Source: JABSOG01 sp965277695
GTDB lineage: Bacteria; Pseudomonadota; Gammaproteobacteria; Enterobacterales; Alteromonadaceae
Reading direction: 5' to 3'
Assembly: GCA_965277695.1 (NCBI GenBank)
Contig: CBDIDQ010000142.1
Coordinates: forward strand, 1-64,000
DNA length: 64,000 bases
The notes under the pieces are model-generated. The model did no database searches, was not told the origin of the DNA, and was given only the letters and a program-made list of their open reading frames with translations. The translations under genes and the position numbers were made by a program. Shown one piece after another: positions 47,625-55,964 of this stretch (position 1 is the stretch's first letter; each line of letters opens with the position of its first letter).

Positions 47625-48366
47625 AGAAACTACTCGTTATAGTCGACACCTGTTATTAAAAGATATTGGTGAGCAAGGCCAAGAAAAACTTAAACAAGCC
47701 ACGGTGCTGATCATTGGCCTTGGCGGTTTAGGGTGTCCTGCGGCACTTTATTTGGCGGCTGCCGGTATCGGCAAATTGATATTAGTGGATGGCGATACCG
47801 TCGAGACATCTAACCTGCAACGACAAATCATGTATAAAGCCAATCACGTCGGTCAGGGAAAATCAGCCAGCGCAGAAAAATCTTTGTATGGTTTAAACTC
47901 GTTGGTTGATGTGCAAGCGATTAACCAAGATGTTAATGCATCCAATATTACCGCCTTAGTAGCCAAAGCCGATGTGGTGCTCGATTGCACCGATAACTTT
48001 GCTACTCGTCATTTGATTAATCAAAGTTGCTTTACTCAGGGCAAGACATTAATCAGTGGTGCGGCTATTCGCGGTGAAGGTCAGTTTATGGTTTTTGATT
48101 TTGCTAACGATAAAAGCTGTCCTTGCTACAATTGCGTTTTCCCTCAAAGCGCAGCAGAGCCAACACTTAATTGTCAAAACAGTGGGGTTTTTGGTCCGGT
48201 ACTTGGCATCATCGGTAGTATGCAAGCATTAGAAACTATCAAATGGCTGATTGGTAAAGCACTCACTTCGGCTGGTAAACTGAAAATTTTTGATGGTTTG
48301 ACCTTGCAGTGGATGGAGTTTGCCATGACCCAAAATCCGCAATGTGAGGTTTGTGCTGCTTTGTAA
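47611..48366 (+). CDS. thiF: ThiF/MoeB/HesA-family E1-like adenylyltransferase
   Basis: This 251-residue protein activates the C-terminus of a ubiquitin-like sulfur carrier (ThiS) by adenylation. The ATP-binding region (VLIIGLGGLGCPAALYLAAAGIGKLILVDGDTVETSNLQRQIMY), the DCTDNFATRHLINQ segment and zinc cysteines (CPCYNC and CEVC) are visible. I chose ATG 47611, whose product begins LTNKETTRYSRHLLLKDIG as in the family; the longer reading overlaps thiDE out of frame. Placement after thiDE favours ThiF over MoeB. No thiS, thiG or thiH follows; a terminator comes directly after. Confidence 0.9.
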   Translation: MLTNKETTRYSRHLLLKDIGEQGQEKLKQATVLIIGLGGLGCPAALYLAAAGIGKLILVDGDTVETSNLQRQIMYKANHVGQGKSASAEKSLYGLNSLVDVQAINQDVNASNITALVAKADVVLDCTDNFATRHLINQSCFTQGKTLISGAAIRGEGQFMVFDFANDKSCPCYNCVFPQSAAEPTLNCQNSGVFGPVLGIIGSMQALETIKWLIGKALTSAGKLKIFDGLTLQWMEFAMTQNPQCEVCAAL

Positions 48367-48377
48367 CCCGCTGATTT

Positions 48378-48398
48378 AACCCCGCAAGGGGTTTTATT
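48378..48398 (+). terminator. Rho-independent terminator after thiF
   Basis: aacccc-gcaa-ggggtt followed by ttatt forms a short GC-rich hairpin with a T-rich tail 12 bp after the thiF stop. Confidence 0.8.
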
Positions 48399-49335
48399 CT
48401 CATTTACGCATTTTTACCTGCAATAAGGTTTAAAAACTGAAAATAGCGCTAAAAACCGTCAAAATGTCTCATAACCTAATGTTTTTGTCTCCTGCGTGAA
48501 TATTTCTGTCTCATAACCTAACATTTTCATCAGCATTATTGTAGATAATTGAGTTATTATCGGTATTTTCAGTGTTTTGTTGTTTCACTTAAAGTGTATT
48601 TAATGGGTGTTTTAAGTGGCTTAGGTTAATTTGCGGCTGATTTTGCAATATTTTTACTTTACATTAACTTTTAACGAACTATTTTTTCATTGTCACAGTT
48701 AAAAATGCGTATTGTTAACGTTTTATACCGTTTTTTTTGATGTTTTTTGACGAAAACATGCAAAATGTCCGGAATTCTAATGTTTTTGTCTCGTCGATGA
48801 AATCATTTTACTGAGAAGCTCAGTACAATAGCTTCATTCCTTGGTTAAGGGAGATACTTTAAATAAGCCGCTGTTAAGAACAACAATAAGCGTCGGCTAG
48901 TATCATAACCAAGACAAACAGTTTTTTTGGTAAGTGAATGGATTAATAGTTGAAATAAACATGCCTTCGATTTATTTCAACTGTTAAATACTAGGATGGT
49001 AGCCTAAGCTAGAGAAGAATAAGTTTATAGGAAATTGATAATTGAGCAGCAACCTGCCTTGCTCGTTATCGCCGACTAAGGAAGTCCAGGAAAAGGAATC
49101 CCTGCAAAGACCGATGTGTTTGAGTTCACAAAGGTCTGTTAATAAACTTATGGCTAATTGACTTACCAAATTTTATTCCCAAGGCGACTGGAAAGAATAA
49201 TAAATCGCCACCTAGGTCCACCATTGCATGTGCGTTGCTTCGTGAATAATAATAATAAGGCGAAGCAACGTCCACCTGCATTTTCTATATCTCCTCATTG
49301 TTACTATCCCCAATTTTAACGTCACCGTAAACCGC
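48399..49335. other. Gene-free AT-rich region with repeats and nested palindromes
   Basis: No supported gene is seen in about 940 bp. Direct repeats with the core aaaatgtc...taatgtttttgtctc lie at 48461-48491 and 48762-48792, with a related tgtctcataacctaac at 48507-48522. Further right are a nested stem structure (48841-48912), a perfect 12-bp hairpin agttgaaataaa...tttatttcaact (48948-48982) and a 9-bp hairpin gttgcttcg...cgaagcaac (49234-49269). Confidence 0.6.
48841..48912 (+). other. Candidate structured RNA or palindromic recombination site
   Basis: Three nested stems can form in order: ttggtt/aaccaa (48841-48846 with 48907-48912), gatact/agtatc (48853-48858 with 48899-48904) and gccg/cggc (48867-48870 with 48894-48897). 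The loops between them are asymmetric, as in a folded RNA. No family match is claimed. Confidence 0.35.
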
Positions 49336-50337
49336 TCATAATGCGAAGAATCGTTCGCTAATGCTTTGCCAATCGGCCAATTCAGTACATCCGGGCACCT
49401 GCTTTAATGGGTAACCGATATCACCACTATGTCTTAGCAATGAAATTACTAACAAATGTTGTTGAAAAGCCTGTCGCTCATCAACCGTCATGGTTAAACC
49501 GTAGCTATCGAGAAAGGCTTGGTTGATGGATTTGTTCGCTTGTCCTAAAAATAGCAATGGTGAGGTCAGTTCGAAATACGGATCGGTGCCGATGACCGCA
49601 TCGCCAAAGTCAATGACACCAGATAACTGCCAGCTATCGCCAATTTTCTCTGCTAATAAATTTCCCGGGTGTAAATCACAGTGGATCAGGCAAGGTTTAC
49701 CTTGATTGAACAGGTCAGATTTTGCTTGGTATTCGCAACTATCGATAAATGGCAGTAAGTCGGCTAATAAGGCAGCGGATAATCCCTGTTTTTTGCGGCT
49801 TTCGTAGACATTTTCTCTTTGCTTGAGCAAAAAATTGGGCCAGTCGAGTTTTAACGCTGAGTTTGCTGTTGTTAATTGGCGTGACGACAATGGATATTGA
49901 TTGAGTTGACGAGCGAATTGGGCCACCTGTTTGGCGATTTGGATTTTATTTTCAACGGCTAGCTCAGGCCAGATATCATGCAAATTGGTGCCTGGCAACT
50001 TATCCATAACGATATAACGCCAACCATTAATATCACCAGTGGCTTTTATTCGCGGGATTGCAACCGGCAGGTTATAGTCTGTTAATAGGGTTAACGCTTC
50101 GATTTCACTGTTTGCTTGTGCTATCCAGTTAGGCGGAACAATTTTGATTAGTAATTGATTTTCCAGCATAAAAATCCCGTTGGCCCAGCCATTAATACAG
50201 CGAAACGGGGTTTCTTCAATATCATGTTGCTGGCAAATGTAGCTGACCACCGGTTGCCAAATGGTTTGGTCGTCGCTGTCGATCAGTTCACAGGCGCGAT
50301 TAAAGTCGGGGTTTTTGGGTAAAATGGCGGTTGTCAT
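49336..50337 (-). CDS. Aminoglycoside-phosphotransferase (APH)-family kinase
   Basis: This 333-residue small-molecule kinase of the APH/choline-kinase fold has the phosphate-loop-side lysine region (NGIFMLENQLLIKIVPPNW), YIVMDKLPGTNLHDIWPEL, the catalytic loop LIHCDLHPGNLLAE (Asp as base, Asn for Mg) and the metal-binding GVIDFGDAVIGTDPYFEL. The DPYFEL ending and the lack of resistance-type features suggest a metabolic phosphotransferase (for example a sugar or amino-alcohol kinase), not an antibiotic resistance enzyme. The substrate cannot be read from sequence. Its start is 43 bp from the stop of the ElaA gene upstream on the same strand, so the two may be co-transcribed. Confidence 0.85.
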   Translation of the reverse strand: MTTAILPKNPDFNRACELIDSDDQTIWQPVVSYICQQHDIEETPFRCINGWANGIFMLENQLLIKIVPPNWIAQANSEIEALTLLTDYNLPVAIPRIKATGDINGWRYIVMDKLPGTNLHDIWPELAVENKIQIAKQVAQFARQLNQYPLSSRQLTTANSALKLDWPNFLLKQRENVYESRKKQGLSAALLADLLPFIDSCEYQAKSDLFNQGKPCLIHCDLHPGNLLAEKIGDSWQLSGVIDFGDAVIGTDPYFELTSPLLFLGQANKSINQAFLDSYGLTMTVDERQAFQQHLLVISLLRHSGDIGYPLKQVPGCTELADWQSISERFFAL

Positions 50338-50380
50338 TGCGCTGCTCTTTCCTTTTTTATTGCTTTTTATTGCTTTTTGT

Positions 50381-50839
50381 TTATTTGACGATGCTTCTTA
50401 ACATGCCAATGTGGGGAATATCATCTTCGAGGTAGGGTTCGCCGACGGTTTCAAAGCCATGTTGGTGATAATATTTTTGCAAATGCTCTTGGGCTGACAT
50501 ATGGATAGCGTTGTCAGGCCAGCGGTTTTCACAGGCGATAATACCTTTTTGGATCAGTTCGTGGCCTAAATTTCTGCCCCTAGCTTCGGCGGCGATGACA
50601 ACACGGCCAATTGCAGCGTCATTGTCGTAAGCCACGCCGGGAGCGAGGCAGCGTAAATAACCAATGAGGTGTTGGCCTTCGTAAGCAAAAACATGGAGGG
50701 TATCATCGTGCCGATCTAAATCATCGATTTCGGGGTAATAACAGGTTTGTTCTACCACAAAGACGTCAACTCTAAGCTTGAGGATTTCATAAAGTTGGTG
50801 GATATTGAGTTGGTTAAAGGTGCAGTTAAACCATTGCAT
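50381..50839 (-). CDS. elaA: ElaA-like GNAT acetyltransferase
   Basis: This 152-residue protein matches the small ElaA subgroup of GNAT N-acetyltransferases. It opens FNQLNIHQLYEILKLRVDVFVVEQTCYYPEIDDLDRHDDTLH, which is diagnostic of ElaA, and has the acetyl-CoA loop region IGRVVIAAEARGRNLGHELI and the C-terminal YYHQHGFETVGEPYLEDDIPHIGM. Its substrate is not established. It lies upstream of the APH-like kinase on the same strand. Confidence 0.9.
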   Translation of the reverse strand: MQWFNCTFNQLNIHQLYEILKLRVDVFVVEQTCYYPEIDDLDRHDDTLHVFAYEGQHLIGYLRCLAPGVAYDNDAAIGRVVIAAEARGRNLGHELIQKGIIACENRWPDNAIHMSAQEHLQKYYHQHGFETVGEPYLEDDIPHIGMLRSIVK

Positions 50840-50943
50840 TACAAGGTCTCTGAGTTATTAGTATTGCAGATATATTAGCAGTTGAATGGGGTGGGGCAAG
50901 TTTTTAATAACTATTTAGCTTGTAGATAATTGATCTTAAGGAT

Positions 50944-51232
50944 GAACATTGCGAATGTCTTAAGGGTCTGACGGGCTTTTCAAGTCACTGGAGCGCTTCG
51001 CTCTTAAAAATAAAAAACATTTTGACCACGGAGGCACGGAGATACGGAGAAAACAAAGTCAAAAACCAAAGATTTTAACTGTTTTGTTTTTGACCTTCTC
51101 CGTGCCTCCGTGTCTCCGTGGTGAATGTTTTTGCTTGTAAAGAACAAAGCGCTCCAGATACCTGAACAGCCCAGCTGCCGCATAACGGTAGTGCTTAAAG
51201 AAATAGACTTTAAATCGGCAGTTATACTAATA
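50944..51232. repeat. Inverted large repeat, copy 2
   Basis: This is the reverse-orientation copy of the element at 45628-45912. It has the arms ccacggaggcacgg...ctccgtgtctccgtgg (about 51024-51121) and matching outer sequence. A long imperfect hairpin is possible. No protein is encoded. The two copies bracket thiDE, thiF, the gene-free region, the APH-like gene and elaA. Confidence 0.85.
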
Positions 51233-51311
51233 ATTACATTATTGATTGCACTGCCCCCCTGATTTAGTGAATAATTCGCCACACTCTTAAGCCACTATAC
51301 TTTAATTATTG

Positions 51312-52019
51312 ATGTCTGCATTTGAATATCAGCTTGCCCGTTCAGCCCGGCGTAAAACTTTGTCGATTGTTATTCGCCGGGGTCAAGTCAAGGTTATGGC
51401 TCCGTCATTTTTGCCCGCCGCCACCATCAGACAATTTGTTAATGACAAATCTGATTGGGTGCTACAAAAACTGCAAAATCAACAAGGTTGGGTAGAGCAG
51501 GATAAGCAGGCGCAAAAGCAGTTTGTTGATGGTGAAATCTTTTTATATCAAGGGTTTGAGTATCCTTTGTTGATCAGCAATGGGTCAAAAAGTGGTGTCG
51601 AATTGGTCAATGGGCGGATCTTCGTTTCACTCTCTAATCGAGTGAAAACTATCAATAAAACCACTTACGTACAAAAATTACTAGAAGACTGGTATAAACA
51701 ACAGTTAAGTGACTATTTAAAGCACCGTCTTGTCACTTTGAGTCAGCAGATGGATGTAAAGTATACAGGGGTGAATATCCGCTTTTATAAGCGCCGTTGG
51801 GGTTCATGCAGTTCAAAAGGGTTGTTGAGTTTTAACTACCTGATCATGATGGCTCCAACTTGGGTGATTGACTATGTGATAGTGCATGAGCTGAGCCACC
51901 TGATCCATTTAAACCATTCGGCACAATTCTGGGCCGTAGTGAAGCGTTATTGTCCTGACTATAAATTAGCGACCGAGTGGTTGAAAGTGAATGGGGTGCG
52001 GTTAGTGGTTGCTGGGTGA
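51312..52019 (+). CDS. YgjP-like (DUF45) zinc metallopeptidase-fold protein
   Basis: This 235-residue protein has the family pattern. An N-terminal beta-rich part (YQLARSARRKTLSIVIRRGQVKVMAPSFLPAATIRQFV) is followed by RFYKRRWGSCSSKGLLSFNYLIMMAP and the zinc site VIVHELSHLIHLNHSAQFWAVVKRYCPDY (HExxH plus downstream His). The RWGSCSSKG motif distinguishes this group from other M48-like peptidases. The ATG at 51312 was preferred to a TTG one codon earlier. It converges on pssA, with a palindromic repeat in between. Confidence 0.9.
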   Translation: MSAFEYQLARSARRKTLSIVIRRGQVKVMAPSFLPAATIRQFVNDKSDWVLQKLQNQQGWVEQDKQAQKQFVDGEIFLYQGFEYPLLISNGSKSGVELVNGRIFVSLSNRVKTINKTTYVQKLLEDWYKQQLSDYLKHRLVTLSQQMDVKYTGVNIRFYKRRWGSCSSKGLLSFNYLIMMAPTWVIDYVIVHELSHLIHLNHSAQFWAVVKRYCPDYKLATEWLKVNGVRLVVAG

Positions 52020-52044
52020 TCAGGCCCTGTAAATAAAATTAAAA

Positions 52045-52106
52045 ACGCGATGGTCCAACACTTCGGTGAATTCGCGTTTACGCCGTAGACGAGGTTTCAA
52101 CCTCGT
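52045..52106. repeat. Dispersed palindromic repeat, copy 3
   Basis: acgcga...attcgcgt (loop larger than in other copies) followed by gccgtag and acgaggtt-tc-aacctcgt (52089-52106). It lies between the convergent YgjP-like and pssA genes and could end both transcripts. Confidence 0.7.
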
Positions 52107-52121
52107 GAATGTTGAGGGCAA

Positions 52122-53474
52122 TTAAATAATATTCTTAATCACCGAATCAATTTTAGTGCGTTTAATGGTTTTGAGCAGTTTACGCACGGCGACCGGGTAA
52201 TCGTTGATACTTTCAATTTCTTTAAAGTTATTAATGCGTTTGGTGTGCACCATTATTGTTCTGAGTTCTTCGGCAAACGGTTGCATGAGGTTCTTTTGCT
52301 GGTCTTGGATCAGTAAGCCGTTTTCTAAATCTAGCCGCCAAGCGCGAGGATTGAGGTTGTTGCCAGTTAACAGGTGCATTTTATCGTCGCTGTTGATGCC
52401 TTTGAGGTGAAAACTATTGTTTTCGTGGGACCACAAATGAATGTTCAACAGGCCCGAGTTGACAAATTTTTGATTGGTTTGCACGAAGCGGCGCAGGTTG
52501 CTTTCATACACATAAGGCAAACCGCCGATGGTGGTAAAAGGTTTGTCTGGTGGAATAAAAAAGTCGTTGGCAGTCTTATCACCTATCACTATGGTGACGG
52601 TACGGCCTTTTTTGAGTAGTTTTCTGATCTCGCGATTTAAGGTTGGCGGCAAGTTGAAATAAGGCGTCAACATCACCAGCTTTTCTTGGCTTGAGCGGAT
52701 CATAAAACGGATGGTTTTATTGAGAATGTTGTGTCTGAAACCCAGTCCTGCCAGTGGGGTGATGGCGACACCGTTATGAGCCACAGGCAGTGGCTTTTCG
52801 ACTTTGTATTCAGCAACGTTCAGGTGGCGTTTCAGTTGCAGAACTTGTTTTTTCAGTTGTTTAATTGACGGAATGGCGTCTTGAGTCAGGCTTTGTACGG
52901 CTTTTGACGAAATAAAAACCTGATGTAAAAACTTGATCATGCTGTCAGCCAGCGGCTGGTGCTGGATCACATGATAACGGTCATAACGGTAGCGGTCTTG
53001 TTGGTGCAAATAGATATCATTAATGCTGGCACCACTGAACAATACGGTATCGTCAAAGATAAAACCTTTTAAATGCAGTACACCTAATACTTCTTTTGAT
53101 TTTACTGGTACGCCGTAGATATTGATCGGATGCTGATATTGCTGTTGGCATTGACGATAAAATTGCGCGTTGCCGGCATCTTTGGTTTTGCCGATTAGAC
53201 CCCGCTGAGCGCGGTGAAAATCAACAAAAATACGGATGTCTAGTGAAGGGTTAGCTTGTTTGGCTTGATATATGGCGTGTAAAACTTCTTGCCCGGCGGC
53301 ATCATTTTCTAAGTACAGCATCGACAAATAGATACGTTTAGTGGCACTGCGGATCAATTCAAGTAACTTGACTTTAAAGGCCCGGGTGTCTGATAAAATT
53401 TCAAAACCGTCAGTGGCCAAAGCAAACTTGGGCAACGACTGAAAAAATAATAAGTTGTCTTTTCTAAAGCGCAT
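52122..53474 (-). CDS. pssA: Phosphatidylserine synthase, PLD-family (PssA)
   Basis: This 450-residue enzyme makes phosphatidylserine from CDP-diacylglycerol and serine, the first committed step to phosphatidylethanolamine. It matches E. coli PssA over its length: YLENDAAGQEVLHAIYQAKQ, VDFHRAQRGLIG, LGVLHLKGFIFDDTVLFSGASINDIYLHQ (first HKD motif: H-x-K with GAS), YFNLPPTLNREIRKLLKKGRTVTIVIGDKTANDF, and FHLKGINSDDKMHLLTGNNLNPRAWRLDLENGLLI (second HKD motif). I set the start at ATG 53474 because its product begins RFRKDNLLFFQSLPKFAL, aligning with the E. coli N-terminus (451 residues). The longer reading adds 21 residues without support. Confidence 0.95.
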   Translation of the reverse strand: MRFRKDNLLFFQSLPKFALATDGFEILSDTRAFKVKLLELIRSATKRIYLSMLYLENDAAGQEVLHAIYQAKQANPSLDIRIFVDFHRAQRGLIGKTKDAGNAQFYRQCQQQYQHPINIYGVPVKSKEVLGVLHLKGFIFDDTVLFSGASINDIYLHQQDRYRYDRYHVIQHQPLADSMIKFLHQVFISSKAVQSLTQDAIPSIKQLKKQVLQLKRHLNVAEYKVEKPLPVAHNGVAITPLAGLGFRHNILNKTIRFMIRSSQEKLVMLTPYFNLPPTLNREIRKLLKKGRTVTIVIGDKTANDFFIPPDKPFTTIGGLPYVYESNLRRFVQTNQKFVNSGLLNIHLWSHENNSFHLKGINSDDKMHLLTGNNLNPRAWRLDLENGLLIQDQQKNLMQPFAEELRTIMVHTKRINNFKEIESINDYPVAVRKLLKTIKRTKIDSVIKNII

Positions 53475-53757
53475 AAGCGAAAACAGTATCCTCAAAGCCA
53501 GCAACCATCTGCCGACAGAAGCCAAACAATTTACCATCCCGCAGGACAGCCATCATGCGCACAAATTACTGTTAATTCGTGTCTATGTCTATATTTTTTA
53601 CGGCTTTGTTAATCAATTGAGATGAAATGGTGTAAATAGCCGCCATTACAGGGCATTTTAGATCAGGGCAGTGGAGAGCCGATTTGTTACTGGCTATTTT
53701 GGCGTTATCCATTCATGCTATAAATTGTATATTTAAACAGACAGAAGGAAGAAGCTG

Positions 53758-54003
53758 ATGAAAACGATATTACTTCAAGTAGTGGTTTTTGCTGGGGCAG
53801 TATTTTTGACTGACCTGTCATCTGAGGAAACATGGCAGAATTTATATGCCCCTGTTATAGCCGGGTTTGCTGTGTTCTCTTTGCTGATCACCTTAAGTCT
53901 TAGAGCTAATGGCTTACATGGTGGCAGTGGCAGTGGCAGTGGGTCTGGCTATTTTGGTGACGGCGGCGGTGACGGCGGCGGTGGAGGTGGTGGCGGTGAA
54001 TGA
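53758..54003 (+). CDS. Small membrane protein with Gly-rich tail
   Basis: This 81-residue protein has two hydrophobic segments (about 4-20 and 30-48: LLQVVVFAGAVFLTDL, LYAPVIAGFAVFSLLITLSL) and a C-terminal Ser-Gly then Gly-Asp-Gly tail (GGSGSGSGSGYFGDGGGDGGGGGGGGE). A good ribosome site (agaaggaag) precedes the ATG. The tail is low-complexity and resembles the ends of some small membrane proteins, not any enzyme. It is 11 bp upstream of the CBS gene and probably co-transcribed. Confidence 0.7.
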   Translation: MKTILLQVVVFAGAVFLTDLSSEETWQNLYAPVIAGFAVFSLLITLSLRANGLHGGSGSGSGSGYFGDGGGDGGGGGGGGE

Positions 54004-54014
54004 GGTGGTTATAG

Positions 54015-54419
54015 ATGCAAATTAGCAAAATCATGAGCACTCGGCTGGTGAGTGTTGAAATGGACGACTCACTGAGCTTGGTGAAGGATCTGTTTGATCA
54101 AGGCCGCTTTCACCATCTCTTAGTTAATGGCCGCGACGGTCTGTGTGGGGTGATATCCGACAGGGACCTGCTCAAAGCGTTAAGCCCCAATATTGGCAAG
54201 GCTGCCGAAACCAGTAAAGACTTGGCTTGCCTGCACAAAAAAGCCCACCAAATATTAACGCGTAAACCGATCACCTTGCCTTCGACGGCCACGGTTTATG
54301 ATGCTATTGATATTTTCAACGAGTCCGCCATATCTTGTATTCCCATTGTTAATCAACAGAATAAGGCCGTTGGTATTGTCAGTTGGCGAGACATTATTAA
54401 AATAATTAAGATGAAGTAA
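54015..54419 (+). CDS. Tandem CBS-domain protein
   Basis: This 134-residue protein has two CBS motifs: MSTRLVSVEMDDSLSLVKDLFDQGRFHHLLVNGRDGLCGVISDRDLLKAL (about 7-60) and ILTRKPITLPSTATVYDAIDIFNESAISCIPIVNQQNKAVGIVSWRDIIKII (about 80-130). Paired CBS domains bind adenine nucleotides and act as energy or redox sensors, often regulating transporters or enzymes. It is flanked by a small membrane protein and a VanZ-like membrane protein with tight spacing, so a three-gene operon is likely. Confidence 0.9.
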   Translation: MQISKIMSTRLVSVEMDDSLSLVKDLFDQGRFHHLLVNGRDGLCGVISDRDLLKALSPNIGKAAETSKDLACLHKKAHQILTRKPITLPSTATVYDAIDIFNESAISCIPIVNQQNKAVGIVSWRDIIKIIKMK

Positions 54420-54425
54420 TGGCTG

Positions 54426-54800
54426 ATGTATAAACTATGCCTCACGCTAACGTTTGTCTTTTGCGCTTTTATTTTGTGGGTGATCTATATGGCCAATACT
54501 GGCCAATCCTTCCCTTTATTTAGTTGGGTCAGGTCGATCCCCTATGGCGATAAAATAGGACATGTGGTTATTTATGGATTAATGACACTGGGCGTTAATG
54601 GCGTGATGCGATTTCGCTTTGTTAAGTGGGGATCACTATTGGTCGCTTCATTCGCTTTGCTTGAGGAATTGAGCCAGTACTTTGTTGCCACTCGAATATT
54701 AGACATCGGCGATTTGCTCGCCGATGCATTGGGTATCACTGTGTTTACCTTAATCTCGTGGTATTTCAGCACCACAGGGGTGCTGAGAAAAAAGCATTGA
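54426..54800 (+). CDS. VanZ-like membrane protein
   Basis: This 124-residue inner-membrane protein has four hydrophobic spans (about 3-20, 45-62, 68-86 and 96-113). It shows the VanZ-like pattern DKIGHVVIYGLMTLGVNGVMR...ALLEELSQYFVATRILDIGDLLADALGI. The E-x-x-Q...R-x-x-x-x-D...D-x-x-x-N/D-x-x-G residues are in place. VanZ-like proteins confer teicoplanin resistance in one setting, but most chromosomal members are uncharacterised. The start is 7 bp after the CBS stop. Confidence 0.85.
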   Translation: MYKLCLTLTFVFCAFILWVIYMANTGQSFPLFSWVRSIPYGDKIGHVVIYGLMTLGVNGVMRFRFVKWGSLLVASFALLEELSQYFVATRILDIGDLLADALGITVFTLISWYFSTTGVLRKKH

Positions 54801-54810
54801 GCCAAGATTA

Positions 54811-54828
54811 ACGAGGTTGAAACCTCGT
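54811..54828. repeat. Dispersed palindromic repeat, copy 4
   Basis: acgaggtt-ga-aacctcgt followed by ctacgacgtaaac. It sits in the 46-bp space between the convergent VanZ-like and DUF2797 genes and could serve as a bidirectional terminator. Confidence 0.75.
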
Positions 54829-54846
54829 CTACGACGTAAACAGAAT

Positions 54847-55680
54847 TTATTCCTGGACTTCAACTTCATAAGAACCAAATTTACGGATGTTAATCACTCC
54901 GGTATCAAATATCAGATATTGCCCTTTAATGCCGAGCAAAGTGCCTTCGACTTCGGGGGTTTTGTCGAAGTTGAATGAGGTGATTTTAGTCGGGTAGCTG
55001 AGCACCGGAAACTTGATGGTGGTGACATCTTCTGTCAACGCAGTAACTGAATCTTCACCAAATTTGAGTTTTATCTCGCCCAGACGGTCGCTGATTTGCG
55101 GAATTAATTCGCTGGCACGGGCGGCCAAATCAATATCTTCATTACTGCCTTTTAACATCGCTCGCCAATTGGTTTTGTCAGCAATGAACTCTGCTAATGC
55201 GGTTTCAACTAAGCCAGATTGTAAGCGAGTACTTACTGCAAATATTGGCAAGGCTTGTGTTGCGCCTTGGTCAATCCAGCGAGTCGGGGTTTGAGTATGG
55301 CGAGTGATGCCGACTTTTAAACCTGAGGTATTGGCCAAGTAAACAAAATGGGAGATCATACAGTTTTGCTCGCCCCATTGCGGCTCGCGACAAGTGCCTT
55401 GGGCATAATGACAGGTCTCTGGTTTGAGAATACACATGTCACAACTGGCGAGTTTGCTCATGCAAACATAACAATGACCTTGAGAATAACTTTTTTTGGT
55501 TTTTTTACCGCAGGACGAACAGAAAATGTTGCCAGTGTGAACCAACTTGAAGGTCTGACCAAGCAGTGGGTTTAATGGCATGAGTTCATCACCAACAGGT
55601 AATGCATATTCGATATTAGCTTGTTCAGGGTTCGCGTTGGCAATGAGTTGTGATTTCATCTTCTTTAACGTGCCGATCAT
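54847..55680 (-). CDS. DUF2797 family protein
   Basis: This 277-residue protein matches the DUF2797 layout. An N-terminal part (MPLNPLLGQTFKLVHTGNIFCSSCGKKTKKSYSQGHCYVCMSKLASCDMCILKPETCHY) carries four C-x2-C-like pairs, probably a zinc or metal ribbon. It is followed by GTCREPQWGEQNCMISHFVYLANTSGLKVGITRHTQTPTRWIDQGATQALPIFAV, a conserved region that recalls GIY-YIG-like folds, and a C-terminal beta domain. The function is unknown. It is divergent from the CheX gene across a 13-bp tandem repeat. Confidence 0.88.
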   Translation of the reverse strand: MIGTLKKMKSQLIANANPEQANIEYALPVGDELMPLNPLLGQTFKLVHTGNIFCSSCGKKTKKSYSQGHCYVCMSKLASCDMCILKPETCHYAQGTCREPQWGEQNCMISHFVYLANTSGLKVGITRHTQTPTRWIDQGATQALPIFAVSTRLQSGLVETALAEFIADKTNWRAMLKGSNEDIDLAARASELIPQISDRLGEIKLKFGEDSVTALTEDVTTIKFPVLSYPTKITSFNFDKTPEVEGTLLGIKGQYLIFDTGVINIRKFGSYEVEVQE

Positions 55681-55855
55681 CTTGTGTTCCTCATACTTTT
55701 CATCAGGGAATTCGCGAGGTCAGTTTATCAGTTATTGCCGCAGTGATAACCTATCTTTATGGAAAACTTGGGGGTTTTCAGCAAAATTGCATATATTTAT
55801 TATTATTGATTGCCAAGCCGCCGGGGGAACTGACCAGCTGCCAAAATAAACAGCC

Positions 55856-55933
55856 AAATTACTAAGCTAAATTACTAGGCTAAATTACTAGGCTAAATTA
55901 CTAGGCTAAGTTACTAGGCTAAGTTACTAGGCT
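55856..55933. repeat. 13-bp tandem repeat, 6 units, upstream of cheX
   Basis: Six head-to-tail copies of aaattactaggct (variants: actaagct, aagtt) end 32 bp before the CheX-like start. They lie in the promoter-proximal region. A change in copy number would shift the helical phase of anything bound upstream. Confidence 0.9.
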
Positions 55934-55964
55934 AAAGCGCAGAGATTGGTCGCCTACCCGGATC

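Noticed and set aside
48984..49169. 61-residue minus-strand open frame
   Set aside because: No domain, no ribosome site and placement inside a palindrome-rich region; likely chance.
49336..50337. Aminoglycoside resistance gene
   Set aside because: The APH fold is clear but context is housekeeping and no resistance-type subfamily motif is evident; called as a generic phosphotransferase.
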